Assembly: GCA_963989385.1 (NCBI GenBank)
Contig: OZ022499.1
Location: forward strand, 51,759,757-51,823,756
Source: Ctena decussata
Taxonomy: Eukaryota; Mollusca; Bivalvia; Lucinida; Lucinidae
Reading direction: 5' to 3'
DNA: 64,000 nt
Below are positions 22,975-36,700 of this stretch, one piece after another (within the stretch, counting starts at the first letter, position 1; each line of letters begins with the position of its first letter). The position numbers and the translations under genes were made by a program. The notes below the pieces were generated by a model. The model made no database searches. It saw only the letters and a program-made list of their open reading frames with translations, and had not been told where the DNA came from.

Positions 22975-23830
22975 AGGTCAAAGTGACTCGTTTATTTTGC
23001 AGTCAAGACTTCACACCAATATGAAGCAAAGGTTTTCATTACAGCTTATTCATATAGATTAAGTGCTACAAAGTGCACACTGTGACCTTCATATTTAAGC
23101 TAGTGACAGGGTCTTTGCGTGTAACAAGTCGCCTTGCCAAATATTTGTGAAATCTCTCCATGCAGGACAAAGTTATGGTCCAAATGCAAACAGGTTTTCA
23201 TTGTACCTATACATAAAGTTTAAGTGTAGATTGTGTCCTTGACCTTTGAACTAGCCACATGGTTCTTCCACATGACACATCATCTTGTCATGATGATCAA
23301 TTATGCCAAATAATTTTCAAATCTCACCATGCAGGACAAAGTTGTGGGCCAGACATGAAAATGTTCCACTGTAGCCTATGCATAAAGTTTAAATGCAGAC
23401 TGTGACCTTGACCTTGCATGCATTGCATTGTCATTTTGACAATTCATTATGCCAAATAATTTTGAAATCCCATCATGTAGGACAAAGTTATGGGCTTGAC
23501 ATGAACATGTTTTACTATGGCATATGCACAAAGTTTACTGTGGAATGTGACCTTGACCTTTAAGCTAGGGACATGATTTTTGCAGGCAACATATTGGCTT
23601 GTCATGCTAATTATTTATGCCAAATAATTTTTAAATCCCATTATGAAGGACAAAGTTACAGGCACAGACATGTTCTGACTACAGCCCATGCACAAAGTTT
23701 AAGTGCTCAGTGTGATCTTGACCTTTCAGCTGGCTACAAAATTCTTGCTTGCGACACATCGTCTTGTCATGATGATCATTTGTGCCAAATAATTCTCAAA
23801 TCCCACTATGCAGAACAAAGTGATGGCCCG
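22975..23830 (+). repeat. Tandem array, unit about 155 bp
   Basis: Units repeat CACAAAGTTTAAGTG...TGTGACCTTGACCTTT, then TGCCAAATAATTTTCAAATC and AGGACAAAGTTATGG near 23170, 23337, 23490, 23647 and 23815. The 122-residue ORF across it is a repeat artefact. Confidence 0.7.
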
Positions 23831-23939
23831 TACATGATTCAAGAACACACAAACACACACACGGGCATGGTAAACACTAATTCGCCAAAATGGCGGTGGG
23901 GTGGGGTGGGTGGGGGGGGGGGGGCATATAAAGATATTT

Positions 23940-24152
23940 GAGCCGTGACATGACAAAACCAACAAAGTGATTGTGCGCCCAGTGCAGACTCAGATCAGCC
24001 TGGGGTTCCGCCCAGTCTAATCTGAGTCTTCCTTGTCCACATGGAGGTAGCTTAGACCCTTAGATACCCTTTAAGCACTTAGCAAAGAGTCTGATCAGAG
24101 TCTGAACTGGGCGCACAACCACTTTGTTGGTTTTTTGCATCGGGGGCTCATT
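23940..24152. mobile_element. Family A MITE, internally deleted
   Basis: The GAGCCGTGACATGACAAAAC left end and a diverged right end (GCATCGGGGGCTCA) are present. Part of the right arm is missing compared with 11603-11841. Confidence 0.75.
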
Positions 24153-25359
24153 GTCTTGCATGCAACTAGCAGAAGGGAGACATAGGTATTACATTTCCCG
24201 CATTGATGGTATAAACTTTTGAGTTTTCTGGTTTAGCTCCATTTTGTGATAGGAGATACACGCTATCGGCGGGATTCTTGTTAGAACTGTCTTTGTGTGA
24301 AAATTCTAATAAGATGCCATAATGTGTTGTGTAATAAGAGTACATGTATTTATTATCCCAAAAAGATCATATTTTCGTTTTTTGGTTGTTTTCTTACTTG
24401 AAAGCAAAGAGTATTAAAAGCCGTAGAAATATGCAATTATCTGCCAAACAGAATTGGTACTCCTTTAAAGTGCCATAGATGAATTTGAAACAGCTAGATT
24501 GAGAGGAGGTGGCTCATAACTTGTCTGGGTCTTCACTATTTGCCCTCTGGTCTTAAATTTTCAGTATGATCTAGTATGGACGAAACATTTCTTGAAATTT
24601 TGCAGAGTAAATTTTGTTGTCTGCCTTATGGCACTTCAAGGATTAACCTTATATAGAAGAGAACACATTATACCTTTAAGATCTTCTATAACTAATAATG
24701 TATCATGGTGATTTGATGAAAAGATGTTTTGGGGCTATTTTGGCCTTCCATTTTGACTGATGGTTTGGGAATGGTGTTCTGTTCTGCTCTGTTTGGTTAT
24801 TTGACATTAACATCATCCAAAGACTTGGCAATCTGAGCTGGAATCAAAACCATGATTCCTGGGTTTTGGGTAGAAAAAGTTTTAAAAGCCCTCAACCATC
24901 ACAGTTGGGCCCATTAGGGTGCATAGCAAAACATAATACCAAAATTTCATATCCAAATTTTATTTCAAACATCACCATCTGTTATCTCATAACTATATCT
25001 GTCTAAGACAGTATTAAAACTCAATCATCAACAAAACATGAACCTTTCTAACTAGTTCCAAGACAAGACAGAATTTTGGAGGTAAAAAGGTTCAAGATTT
25101 TTCTTATTCAGAACAAAAGTTTCTGCAATGATATATTTTTATACTATCCATTCTCACCCACTGGATGAGAATATCCCTTTCAAGAGTTGTCTGAGATTTC
25201 TCTATCTCAGACTGCTGGAGACCAGCCCAGGCTCTGAAAGCTGTCTCACTCTGCCAATTGTTGCTTAATATACCTTATTAATCCTAGCAATGCCCCGCTC
25301 TAATAAAGGCCCCCTGCCTCTTTTCAGAAAACAATGTTATTGCAACTTGCATGAATTTC

Positions 25360-25530
25360 CATTTGCTTCTCTGAATGAGGTAGCTCTTTGAAATAGGGCC
25401 TACTTTTAAAGGAATGAATTTGCTCCTACAGGCTCAAATTCTTTTCTTTAAGAGTTGACCCCTATTCTGAAAGGCAAAATAGTAGAGTTGCTTCTTCTGC
25501 ATATATACCCACTCACCTTCATACTGTTTA
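25360..25530. mobile_element. Family D MITE
   Basis: GGAATGAATTTGCTCCTACAGG...TCAAATTCTTTTCTTTAAGAG and a TATACCCACTCACCTTCATA end are present. Confidence 0.6.
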
Positions 25531-26560
25531 TTTGAGGTATTTGGCAGTGGCAGAGTTACTACACTTTAGGCTGTAAATAACTCCCCCCTTTCGTAAAATG
25601 TAATGTCCCGGGGTGTTCAATAGGTTTAATACAGAAGCCCAATCATGTTAATTTCAACAGCTCCACTTTTTACCTGTCATGTAAATTGCATGCAGAATAT
25701 GAAATTGACAGCCAGTGCTGTTCATAGAATGTCACTGTAAATTTCTGAATAGCTGTCAGTCATGTAAAATGCATGGACAAGATGAAATTAACATGATAGA
25801 ACATAAACTGAAAATTAGCTAGCAGTCCATGGTAATGGCCTGAACAAAAGGTTTAGCACTGAATTGCTATTCTGCTTTACTCAATAAAATGTCTGAGAAA
25901 AAGTAATCAGTGAAATTGAGACCTGGACAAGAAAACCTCAGGCTCATTTTCAAATTATTTAAATCTCATGCTTGGTAAGTCTTGTTTGAGATTAAATAAC
26001 ATGAAAAGTAGCCTGAGATGTACTTGTCTCAGCCTTGGCCCATCAAACATCTTAGTAACCTTGTTTAACCATAAATAATCAGCAGGAATGCCAGAGGAAG
26101 CAGTTTATACCCAGATCAGAGTGCTTCTTAGAAAGTAGTCTGGTCAAGGTCTGTATTGTCTAACAAATCTTATATACATTAAAGGAATCTCTTATGTGCT
26201 AAAAGGAGCTGTCCAAATCTGAAAATGGAAGATTCCATTACAAAAGTGGCTGACTGACCAGCTGCTCTTGATCTTTGCCAAATACATGTTGATTCACTGA
26301 AGTAAATGGCACCTGTCTTGAGGACAAAAGCCTACATCAATGGCCTGTGACAAATAAATGCAATCACTTCCATACAACAATTTAGTCTGAATCCTTTAAA
26401 TACTATTTACCTTTCCATACTTTGTTAGAAATAATACCTGCACCAAATCTGTCCACCAAAGGATGATGTTCCACAAAAGTAGGCCCATAATTTCTTCTAA
26501 AGGAAAATGTATCACTACTAAGGTGGAAGGTTCGGTTCTGGTTGAGGAATTTGCAACATA

Positions 26561-26699
26561 CAGTCAACTCTCGATATCTCAAACACTGATATCTCTATGT
26601 TCCATGTTATATCAAGGAATATAGTGCGAGCAGAAAATTTACTTTGAGATATCAGAAGTTTGGGATAAACTTTGACTTTGAGATATTGAGAGTTGACTG
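26561..26699. mobile_element. Short pogo-like MITE, TA duplication
   Basis: CAGTCAACTCTCGATATCTC and GAGATATTGAGAGTTGACTG form the TIRs, and TA lies outside each. The same family occurs at 37956-38160 and 38968-39172. Confidence 0.8.
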
Positions 26700-27604
26700 T
26701 ACGTAGAAAATTAGGAAGTTTGTTACTAACACTTGCTGAAATAAGTTTACAATGCCTTTTAAGTAATTCTGTTACTTCATCAGATGCTGTGTACATAGGT
26801 TTAACAAAAGCCTTTAATGTCAAACCGGTTTACTACGCAAGAAATGCTATCATACTTTCCACTGCTTTCATAATTATTATTCTGCTGTTTACTTCCTGCA
26901 TGTCACTGCCAAAATCTCCTGCCAATTTCTGAACAATATTCAAGTTACTGTTCCAAATAAAACTGCATATGCTCTACCTACAAAATGTAGGTAATGTTTT
27001 CAGTTCTGCACAAGAAGACTTCTCTGTTCCCTATAAAGGGTAACAGGGCAACAACAACAAATATGACTGCATTTAATAAAATGCAGCCCCCAATGGGTAG
27101 TAAAATATCAACAGTAAAACAATAATTTCCCTACATACTGAACCACATCAAAATATCAATTTTCCTGGAAGTACTCAACAAAAGGTAGAAATGTTAGAAC
27201 ACTGTTCAACAGCCGTATGATACACATATATGAAAAGAGTTCATTACTTAATTACTTAGGGACTATAAATGTGTATTTCATTTTTTCTATGAAAACAAAC
27301 ATTTCTTGATATTAAACAAAAGCACATTCTTTAACAGTAAACACCAATTTCTATTTGAACGGCATGGAACTACATGGGGCCTATTCAAAACATGAGCTAA
27401 TTCAACAACTATACACAAAAACATAAGTAAGTTTGCACCTATTTGCCATACAAATTATCATAATAAATAGCAGTTACTTGTAATATACTATAAGACCTGT
27501 TCATTTAAAATGTATACAGAACCAAAAGGCAAATACAAACTATGATCTATATCTTGATGTTTAAAGCTATTCCTCCATGAATTAGCTGTCATTCTTACAA
27601 AAAA

Positions 27605-27790
27605 AGACAATTTCAACTGTAGCATTTGCTTCCCTGATTGGTAAAACCCTTTTTTCAAGGGGACTATACCTAAAAGGAAGAATTTGCTCTATAAAAAGCA
27701 ATTGGTTTGTAGGACTAGCACCCTTATTAGAAGGGAAGCAAATGTTTACTAGTTGGGTAGGTCTCCTTCAGAGATGTTTCATAAACATAT
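27605..27790. mobile_element. Family D MITE, diverged
   Basis: GCATTTGCTTCCCTGATTGG, GGAAGAATTTGCTCTATAAA and AGAAGGGAAGCAAATG appear in family order. Confidence 0.55.
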
Positions 27791-28850
27791 GAGCCAAATT
27801 TAGATTGTATTAACAGTATGGTTCTGTATATATTCAAATTTACTTTCTGGAAATTTTACATGCATTTTTTAAAATACATGAACTAGCTTCCATTCTATTC
27901 AAATTTATTAAGCCCTTAATATAAACAGTTCAAAGCAGATTTAAAAATACTACACTATCACATCTACAGTCACCTGATAAATTGAACATCTACTCTGAGC
28001 TTGTGTCTGAGCGAAGATATGCCAAAATTTTGGGGCCAAAAAATCAAGCCTTTCGAACATTTCTCTATAACATATGTCATGGGATCTCGTTGCAATTGCC
28101 TTATAAAGGAAATTCCAAAGAGATCCATGACATATACATGAGATCTCACAACATTCAAGTATCATCACTGGAGCAATATGAAAAATCTCAAATTTCCATG
28201 ACCCAAAATTTTGGAATATGTGACGCTCTTTTGTGCGCTTTAATAGGGTAGACATTTGAACTTGTAAGTTAATAACAGTTTATGAAACAATAAAAATTAA
28301 AATACATTTCAAAAACTGGTAAAACATAAAATATTATATACAATAAAAACAATGTTATAACCGGGTCAACAGTAAGAATAAGCATATTAGACATGCCTTT
28401 AATGTAGCACATATACATATATCATACATGTATATCAAAATATACAAACACATATTTACATTAAATAGCATCAACAAACATCCCTGCTTCTGCAAATTTA
28501 CAAACTGTCACATTCAGATTAATTTTAACAAGAATATATACATTTTTCTCACACTTAACATAATTCTACTATTTATATTTATTTATTCACAAGATATATA
28601 CCTGTACATTAAGTAATATATATTACCCATCAATAAACTAATGCAATATTTCATTCTTGTACCAATTAAGACACTTTTGCAGCTGTCAAATACACAAACA
28701 TTCTGATAACAATTGAAGTTGTTTTATCATTTTTATTTTCAGCAAAGTGAAATGGCACACTGCTTGAGTGTGAAACTAATACTCCGAGCTGGATGCTTTG
28801 TTGACAGACACCTTGGCGTATTGACTTTTCAGATCAGCTGGAAGATCATA

Positions 28851-29073
28851 TAAGCCATGACAAGCGAAAACCAACAAAGTGGCATGTGCATCCAGCAAAG
28901 ACTCAGATCAGCCTGGGCAGAGTCTTTGCTGTCTGCATGGAGGTAGCTTAGACCCTTAGCTACCCTTTAAGCACTTAGCTAAGAGTCTGACCAGACTGGG
29001 CAGATGCCCAGGCTGATCTGAGTCTGCCCTAGGTGCACAACCACTTTGTTGGTTTTCTCGTGTCACGGCTCAT
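28851..29073. mobile_element. Family A MITE
   Basis: Ends are TAAGCCATGACAAGCGAAAA and CTCGTGTCACGGCTCA. The left arm carries a small deletion after CAGCCTGGGCA. Confidence 0.8.
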
Positions 29074-29854
29074 ATGTTGCATCAGCTGGCAGACTCGTAG
29101 CAAAGCAACTCATGCACCAACAATGAATGTATGAATGGAGTATGTGCACTATGAAATATTTGCCAATAGACTGGAGGAATATCAGCCCTTACTATTGGAC
29201 ATGAAGACTGAAATAAATAATTTGTAAGCGTTATCAAACAATGTTTGTCAATCAAATGTAATGAGGTATGTTGAACAATGGAGAAAATGGTGTGAAAAGA
29301 AAAAGCAGTTAATGAGCTGCACCACAGGTGGCCAGTGATAGCCAACTAACACCAAGATCAGCCTGGGCAACTGCAGTCTTACCTTCCTGTTTACTGATCT
29401 GTGTATGAAAACACCAAAGCTATGATAAGAAAGTGGATAAGAAGGCTGGCTGCACTAGATATTGAGAGTGCTTCCAGTCAGTCATACTGAAGTAAAGCTA
29501 CATGTGAGCTATGAATCAAAATGCAGCAATCTGAGAGGTAGTTATTGTTAGATTGGTCAGATTTAGACAGGAATAATGACAACAGATTCCAGGTACAATG
29601 TTGCACCTGCATTGCGCTTCCACATAAGGTGTTGCACTTCCACATATGAAAAGACACTGAAATGTGGTAAGAATTTCATGAAAGGCAGAGTCTCTCCTAT
29701 CGGTGCACTGTCATAAAACAGCTAAACCTGAAAACTTGACTCCGCAAACACCGCCACCTAAAAAGTATTATCTCTGTCTCACATTTTAGAAGTAGCTCAC
29801 ATTTTACTAGTAGCAAAGGAGACAAAAATGACAGACTGAAGATTTGCTGTCAAC

Positions 29855-30075
29855 ATAGTTAAGGTGAACAGGTATACTTCTCAGGGACAACAACCCTGTT
29901 TCATGTTTTGCCCTCCTTCAGCATGGGGGTCAACTCTAAAAGGAAAGATTTTGCTCCCTCAAGAGATGACCCCATTTCAGAAGAACTGTCTTCCAGGGAA
30001 GCAGGCAGAAAGTCACAAAGTTGTTGCCCTTTGTAAAAATGGTGGAAAACACAGTGTGCCTGTTCACCTTAACCT
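29855..30075. mobile_element. Family D MITE, inverted orientation
   Basis: AGGTGAACAGGTATACTTCTC opens the copy and GCAGGCAGAAAGTCACAAAGTTG near its end is the reverse complement of the usual start. The core is AAAAGGAAAGATTTTGCTCCC. Confidence 0.6.
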
Positions 30076-30258
30076 ATATATGTGGGCATCTCAGCTGTCT
30101 CTATGACAGACTGCCCCATCTTCAAATTAGGACAAGTCCATTCATCCCAGCAGGGGAGGACTTATAACATTGTTGCAAACAGTGCAGACCGTGACCAGCA
30201 GTCATCTGGGTCTACATCATTTGCTCTGACTGCCTCTCCAAATATTTAGGGGACATAA

Positions 30259-30338
30259 TGAGCCACGACAAGAGAAAACCAACAAAGTGGTCATGCTCCC
30301 AGTGTAGACTCAGATCAGCCTGGGCACCTGCCCAGTTA
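30259..30338 (+). mobile_element. Family A MITE, truncated (left end only)
   Basis: GAGCCACGACAAGAGAAAAC through CAGCCTGGGCACCTGCCCAG is present, then homology stops. Confidence 0.7.
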
Positions 30339-32446
30339 CACTATTGGAATGAATTATACAATACATGTACTTTATGACATTAAATTCCCCTCAAAAGACC
30401 TCAGATGTAAATGATTTTCTTCCCACTATCAAGATTTTTTTTCCCAAACCCATATATCACAGTGCTCAACTTGCATCGTGGCTATGTGATGTATCCACAA
30501 TGACCACTGTGATGCTGTCAACAAAAATCTTAAATAACTGAACTGATATGTGCTCTAGACGAAGCTTTTTATGATGTAACAACACCCCAGCCCTATCAGT
30601 CCTTTCTATCAAATCTAGGAGAAGTTAACTGGGTAAACAGCAACTACAGCCATAAAACGTAACTTTTCAAACTACAGTAACATGCCAAAAATGAGTCCAT
30701 TAATTCTGATAACCCATAGACTTATGTGTATTTTTAGAAATGCAAGAAAAGTAATTGCCTTGCATCTTATGCCTCTGAAATTCAAATATACCATTAGAAA
30801 GCTTACTTATTACAGCAATAAAACATATTTAATGTAAATTTTTATTGACACTTGTAAGATCTGCAGCATTTTAAATGCAGTTGTGCATGATTTTTGTCAG
30901 TTTTTCGGTAATGTCACCATTGATGTTAATGGAAAAGTTTGATTTCTAAATTTCATGCATTGTATAAACTGTTATTTTTCACAAGCTAACGACTGTACAC
31001 TAAAGAATATTTTTTGTATATTGTCTTATTCACCTACCTATCAATGGTATATATCTTATTGGGATCTGCTGAGCAGAAGCAACACGATCAATTTTCTTGC
31101 AAATTGACATACATGAAAGTCAATGGGAATTTAGAAAAAATGACTCACTTTTGGCATGGTACTGTGTATACCTGATTTAATACCATCCTATTGGAGGAAC
31201 AGGATTTTAGAAATCTTCACATTTTACAATGTATAGACCAACATTAGATACTGAAGAATACATTATCATATAATCTATAAAAAAAATACTCATTTAATTG
31301 GTTCAGAGGCTAATTACATGGGGTAAACATTACTTTACGCAGCATAACTTGCAACATAACATCTTAATGTTCAAACTTCATGCCAGCCTCACCAAAAGTC
31401 AATAATTGTATAGTGTCTGTACAATTCAAACTGTTTGCATAAAATGCAAAAACCTCTGGCATAAACAAAAATGTTATTACGGTAAAATAAAATTGCAATA
31501 CAGCTGGATTTCATGAGATCTGAAGCTCTCTCTCGTGAATACAGTACTTTAATGTCATGCACTGTTGAAAAATTTCAATCATGCCATAAATATTTAACTC
31601 ATATGAACAGAGCAAATTGCTGGTTGTGGAATATGGAGGCCAACAGAGGCTCTAATGGGCCTTACATTGCTCACCTGGATAATTTTAACATGACATATTA
31701 AAATCTTTTCTTACACTTTACAGAAGTTGTCATAGTTTTCTTTACGCTTTGCCATGGTGACCTAATTGTGAAACCATCTCCATAAATTTAAAGAGCTTGA
31801 TATACGACTCCTTCTGACCATGTTTGATCAAAGTCCTTTAAGTGGTTCTTAAGATGATGTCCCATATAAATTCAGCTATCAGATGGAATTTTCTCTCCCG
31901 AAAAGTACCCCCAAATAAGTAAGTCAATTGTGTGTCATTGTGCTATTAGATAAGGATTTCTCTTCCAAAACAATCCCAAAAATCTAGATCCATCTTATAA
32001 GATGGATCTAGGTTTTTGGGATAATTTTGGAATGGAAAAACCTCTGTTGTATAACTGAAGAAAAATTGTAGCTAGAACGGAACCATATACTGCAAACACA
32101 CAGTAAGTCACCATGACCAAATTTCATTACAAGCTCATTTTGAGTAAAGCCTAGCTGTTGGAACACCTGTTTATTATAGAATTTGATCAATACATACTAA
32201 CTTTAGCATAAAATTTGCATAATTAATTCAATTTTTATTTCATCCTCTGTTGTTGTTTTTTTTCTCCCATTTTCACCATTTATACCATAATATATTACTA
32301 CCACTATAACCAGGTGAGCTCAAACAAAAGCATAAGAAAATTGATATACAAATTAAAATTACAGTAGTTCTAAACCCGATGACAGTACAAATCAACACTG
32401 CTGATATAGCCAAACCTATTTGATCACAGAGTTAAACAATTTATTT

Positions 32447-32685
32447 GAGCCGCCATACTACAAAACCAACAAAGTGGCTGTGCACCCAGTGCAGACTCAG
32501 TTCAGCCTGGGCATCTGCCCAGTCTGATGGGATTCGTCGCTGTCGGCATGACGGTAGCTCAGACCCTTAGCTACCTTTTAGGCACTTAGGGAAGATTCTG
32601 ATCAGACTGGGCAGATGCCCAGGTTGATCTGAGTCTGCGCTTTGTGCAGAACCGCTTTGTTGGTTTTCTCATGCTGCAGCTCATT
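32447..32685. mobile_element. Family A MITE
   Basis: Ends are GAGCCGCCATACTACAAAAC and TCTCATGCTGCAGCTCA. Both arms and the GTAGCTCAGACCCTTAGCTAC centre are preserved. Confidence 0.8.
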
Positions 32686-33131
32686 ATTTATTTGAGCTGC
32701 CTTCTATATGGCTAACAGCTGAACTTTTGAAAAATAAAATCAACAGCCTTTCTATTTAAAAACACCTTGAATTAAGGTTCATTTAATGCTAAGCCTGGCA
32801 CTCTGATTCTAAACTCCAGAAAAGAGGGGCTTTATTTATTAACTCTAGGATTTTTTTTCTAGGAAGTTCTAATGCAGGACCACAACATAAGTTCATATGG
32901 AAGAAAAATACAAATCATGAAAACCTACCCTTGCCTGCGGCTCCTATACTTTAAATATATTACCCATTTAATGGTTTTAGCCGAACTGTTGCCTCCATAT
33001 AAGACTTCTTAAATCTGTTTCACTCCAAACTCATATCTTATATGACACATTCATTCCTTTTCTTCTTAACTGTAAACTCATATCTTTATATATGACTCAC
33101 TTTGAATGAACCTTTAACTACTCTTTTGCAT

Positions 33132-33342
33132 TTAACCCTTAAAGCGCCAAAAATTGAAAAAGTTGAATTGGCAAACAGTGTAGATTCAGATGAGGTGGCC
33201 TATAATGAGCAACCTCATCTGAATCTACACTGTTTGCCCTCTAGTGTTCGAATTCTCAATATGATATTGCTTTGACGCATTATTTTTTGAAATTCTGCAG
33301 ACGTAAATTTTGTTGTCTGCTTTTTGGCGCATTAATGGTTAA
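33132..33342. mobile_element. Family B MITE, intact reference copy
   Basis: TIR-like ends are TTAACCCTTAAAGCGCC and GGCGCATTAATGGTTAA. The hairpin GTGTAGATTCAGATGAGG / CCTCATCTGAATCTACAC and GCAGACGTAAATTTTGTTGT are present. It lies about 200 bp beyond the receptor stop codon, so it may be in the 3'UTR. Confidence 0.8.
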
Positions 33343-33480
33343 ATATCATCCAAAAACATTGCACGAAAACTACAGGGTGTCTGTTCTGGATTCATTCTCT
33401 GGATGATCCCTTGGTTCTGAAGATAACAATTCAGAATCCATCCGTTATGAACTATTGCACTATTGTCAAGTTTCATGCCA

Positions 33481-33486
33481 TTTATT
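33481..33486 (-). promoter_or_regulatory. Candidate poly(A) signal of the 2DBD-NR gene
   Basis: On the minus strand AATAAA occurs about 63 nt after the stop codon. It is the first canonical hexamer downstream. In this AT-rich sequence hexamers are common, and the true 3'UTR could be much longer. Confidence 0.4.
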
Positions 33487-33548
33487 TTCCCAGCTAACTC
33501 AAGCCACAAGACATTTCATGTCCGATGAACATATGACATTGTAGTCCC

Positions 33549-33724
33549 TCATTTTTCTTTGATACACTCCGCAATTAGCTCGTCAAAGAGTTGAGGGACT
33601 TTAAGTTCCGGATGAGTCGTCAACAGCAGGCCAATGGCAAGATTATGCTGAAGCATACACTGAACAAGCTCGGCTATCCTCACTAACAAACTACCGTACC
33701 TCACTGCACCGTCCGCGTAAGTAT
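33549..33724 (-). CDS. 2DBD-NR exon 11: LBD C-terminus with AF-2 and stop (residues 919-976)
   Basis: The acceptor is TTTGTGTCTTTCAG|ATACTT and the TGA stop is at 33551-33549. It encodes [19 protein letters not shown] (helix 10/11), then [25 protein letters not shown] matches the AF-2 core consensus (two hydrophobics, x, E, two hydrophobics), so the receptor should be able to recruit LxxLL coactivators. A MITE end lies only 21 bp upstream of the acceptor. Confidence 0.95.
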
Positions 33725-36700
33725 CTGAAAGACACAAAGTAATGCTACCGTATTTCTTTGGTTATAAGAAAGGGATTTTTCTCTTCCAAAGCAATCCCAA
33801 ATATCTAGATCTTTCTCCTCCAAAAACCATCCCAAAAATCTAGATCTGTCTTACAAGACAGATCTAGATTTTAAGGATTGTTTTGGAAGTCTTACAAGAC
33901 AGATCTAGATTTTTGGGATTGTTTTGGAAGTCTTACAAGACAGATCTACAAGACAGATCTAGATTTTTGGGATTGTTTTGGAAGTCTCACAAGACAGATC
34001 TAGATTTCTGGGATTGTTTTAGAAGTCTCACAAGACAGATCTAGATTTCTGGGATTGTTTTGGAAGTCTTACAAGACATATCTAGTTTTCTGGGATTGTT
34101 TTGGAAGTCTCACAAGACAGATCTAGATTTTTGGTATTAATTTGGAAGAGAAACAAACCCATTCTATAGCTGAATTACACAAGACTAATTTACATTTCTG
34201 CAGTACTTTTGGAAGGGTTAACTCCCGTCTTATAACCGAATAAATACGGTAATTTTCGTCTGTCTGCAAATTGTCAGATAACACAGCTCAACCAGAAACC
34301 TTCATCAAAGTTTATGCCACTGCATATGCTGATGGAGAAGTAATGTCTCCATCTTACTTCTGCTAGTTGCCAGCGAGACAAATATTTTGTATAACTGAAA
34401 CAACATCAGTCCTTATCGTCAAGGCAACCAACTAATCACTCGGATCAATGGAAAGTGTGATCACAGTCCAGTACGACAAAGACAAACGTTGTTACATAAA
34501 TTGAAAACCAATGTTTACGTGTAAATTTTCTTTGTGTCCATTATTTCAATGTTTTTTTTTATGAACAGATGAGCAACTTACAGCCAACCGACAAAAAGAA
34601 TTCATAATGTCATATCAATGTCTATGATAAAATGGTCAAATGGCTCGAATCTAAGTAAAAATCTTAAAACTTCCGTGCAACACATACCCCCACTTTCTTT
34701 ACATCATTCAAACATTTCTTGCAGTTGCTTTCTTTTTTCTGTCTTTTTTTTTTTTTTTTTTTTTGCCAAAAATGGTCTGCCATAAGTATACCTACCTTTC
34801 TCCTGTCTTAATATCTATATATATTTAAGTTCAATGAATAATGATGACTATACCATCATGTTTCACAGCCATTTTCACAGAGGGCATCAACTATAACAAC
34901 TTTAAGTGACATCATTAACGTCATAATGACGTGCAAACATGTGTGACGTAATTTTTGTCAAGCCAGATAAGATTTAGCCAATTAATCAACAAAAACCTTG
35001 AGGCTTTTTCACAAAAATCTTATTTCTGAAACAGTGAAATAGAAAGTGATAATTTCACTGTTTGAAACAGTGAGATTATCAGTTTCGATTTCACCGAGAA
35101 ATCTCTATAATTCATTGAAAAGACTAAAAGGAATGTCCTTAGTTAACAAGTTGTCACACTTTAATACATACTGCATGCAAAAACACTGACATTTTTTTAG
35201 CAAAAGTCTGTACAGTTAATTATGTGTGTACTATTAGACTTAAGCTAAATATGCTTTGAAAAGCAGGGCCAAGTCTGACCGAAAGTCACTCACTCATTCA
35301 ATAATACTCACTTTCTTCATAATACTGCTTCACTCACTCATTCAATGATACTCACTTTCTTCATAATATTGCAAGGCACTTGACTTGAAATAAACCATGT
35401 AATGCTACCGTATTTCTTCTCTTCCAAAACAATCCCAAATATCTATTTCTTTCTCCCCCAAAACAATCCCAAAATCTAGATCTGTCTTACAAGACAGATC
35501 TAGATTTTTGGGACTTTTGGAAGTCTTGCAAGGCAGATCTAGATTTTTGGGATGACAGATCTAGATTTTTGGGATTGTTTTGGAAGTGTTACAAGACAGA
35601 TCTAGATTTTTTGAATTGCTTTGTAAGTCTTACAAGACAGATCTAGATTCTTTGGATTGTTTTGAAAGTCTTACATTTTAGACAGATCTAGATTTTTGGT
35701 ATTGTTTTTGAAGTCTTACAAGACAGATCTAGATTTTTGGGATTGTTTTGTAAGTCTTACAAGACAGATCTAGATTTTTGGGATTGTTTTGGAAGTCTTA
35801 CAAGACAGATCTAGATTTTTGGGATTGTTTTGTAAGTCTTACAAGACAGATCTAGATTTTTGGGATTGTTTTGTAAGTCTTACAAGACATATCTAGATTT
35901 TTGGGATTGTTTTGGAAGTCTTACAAGACAGATCTAGATTTCTGGGATTGTTTTGGAAGAGAAAAAAACATTGTATAACTGAATTACGCGAGAACAATTT
36001 GCATATTTTCGGTAATTTTGGAAGGGTAAACTTCCGACTTATAACCAAATAAACACATAATTCTCACCTGTCTGCACACTGTCAGAAAACGGAGCTAAAC
36101 CAGAAAACTTGACCATAGTTTAAGCCACCACCAATGACAACAGAAAAGTAATGCCTCTTTCTCTCTTCTGCTAGGTGCAGGGGGGAGGGGAGGGGGAGAA
36201 TATTCTGTATCACTGAAACGATGCCAGTCTTCATCCTCATGGCAACAAACTAATCACTAAGGACAGCAGAAAGTTGTCTGATCAGTCCAGTACAACAAAC
36301 CAATGTTCACTTGTAAACAAATTTTGTGTCCATTATTTATAGTTGAGGAGATTTCACAGCTTTTGACCAATATCTAACAACAGTGCAAGTATAAGAAGAA
36401 TCCATTCATGAGTTCAGGAGACATGGGTCTTTAAAAAACATGTACCAAACCATCCTATGTGGATGAAAAAATACAAAATTTCTAAGTCCAAGACCTTGAT
36501 CTCAAGGTCACTGAGCAGGATGGGGTTGGTATTCTGTAAACCTTTGGACCAATGTCTATCTTCAGTGCAGGTATCAAAAGAATCCATTCATGGGTTAAGG
36601 AGATATGGATCTTTAAAAAAGTTTAACCAAAACATTCAATCCGGACGCCTATGCTTATGCTGGCGCTGAAGCGGATGCCAGGGTGACATCAATAGCTCTT

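Larger units (their letters stand above)
24155..28850. other. AT-rich stretch without recognised genes
   Basis: It contains a degraded family B fragment (about 24505-24650), a family D copy (25360-25530), the pogo-like MITE 26561-26699, a family D copy (27605-27790) and a weak inverted repeat around 28015-28235 (GCCAAAATTTTGGGGCC...ACCCAAAATTTTGGAA). No splice-bounded coding exon could be supported. Confidence 0.4.
29075..32445. other. AT-rich stretch without recognised genes
   Basis: Apart from the family D (29855-30075), family E (about 30165-30250) and truncated family A (30259-30338) fragments, and a short hairpin at 31955-32040, nothing recognisable was seen. The hairpin (AATCTAGATCCATC / GATGGATCTAGGTTTTTGGG) resembles the unit of the minisatellites at 33849 and 35485. 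Part could be a long 3'UTR of the receptor gene, but no evidence decides this. Confidence 0.35.

Noticed and set aside
23573..23941. 122-codon plus-strand ORF
   Set aside because: It spans the 155-bp tandem array and a poly-G tract; composition is repeat-driven.
33849..35957. Regular 41-bp repeats resembling a CRISPR array
   Set aside because: Units are contiguous with no variable spacers, no cas genes exist, and this is a eukaryotic intron; it is a minisatellite.
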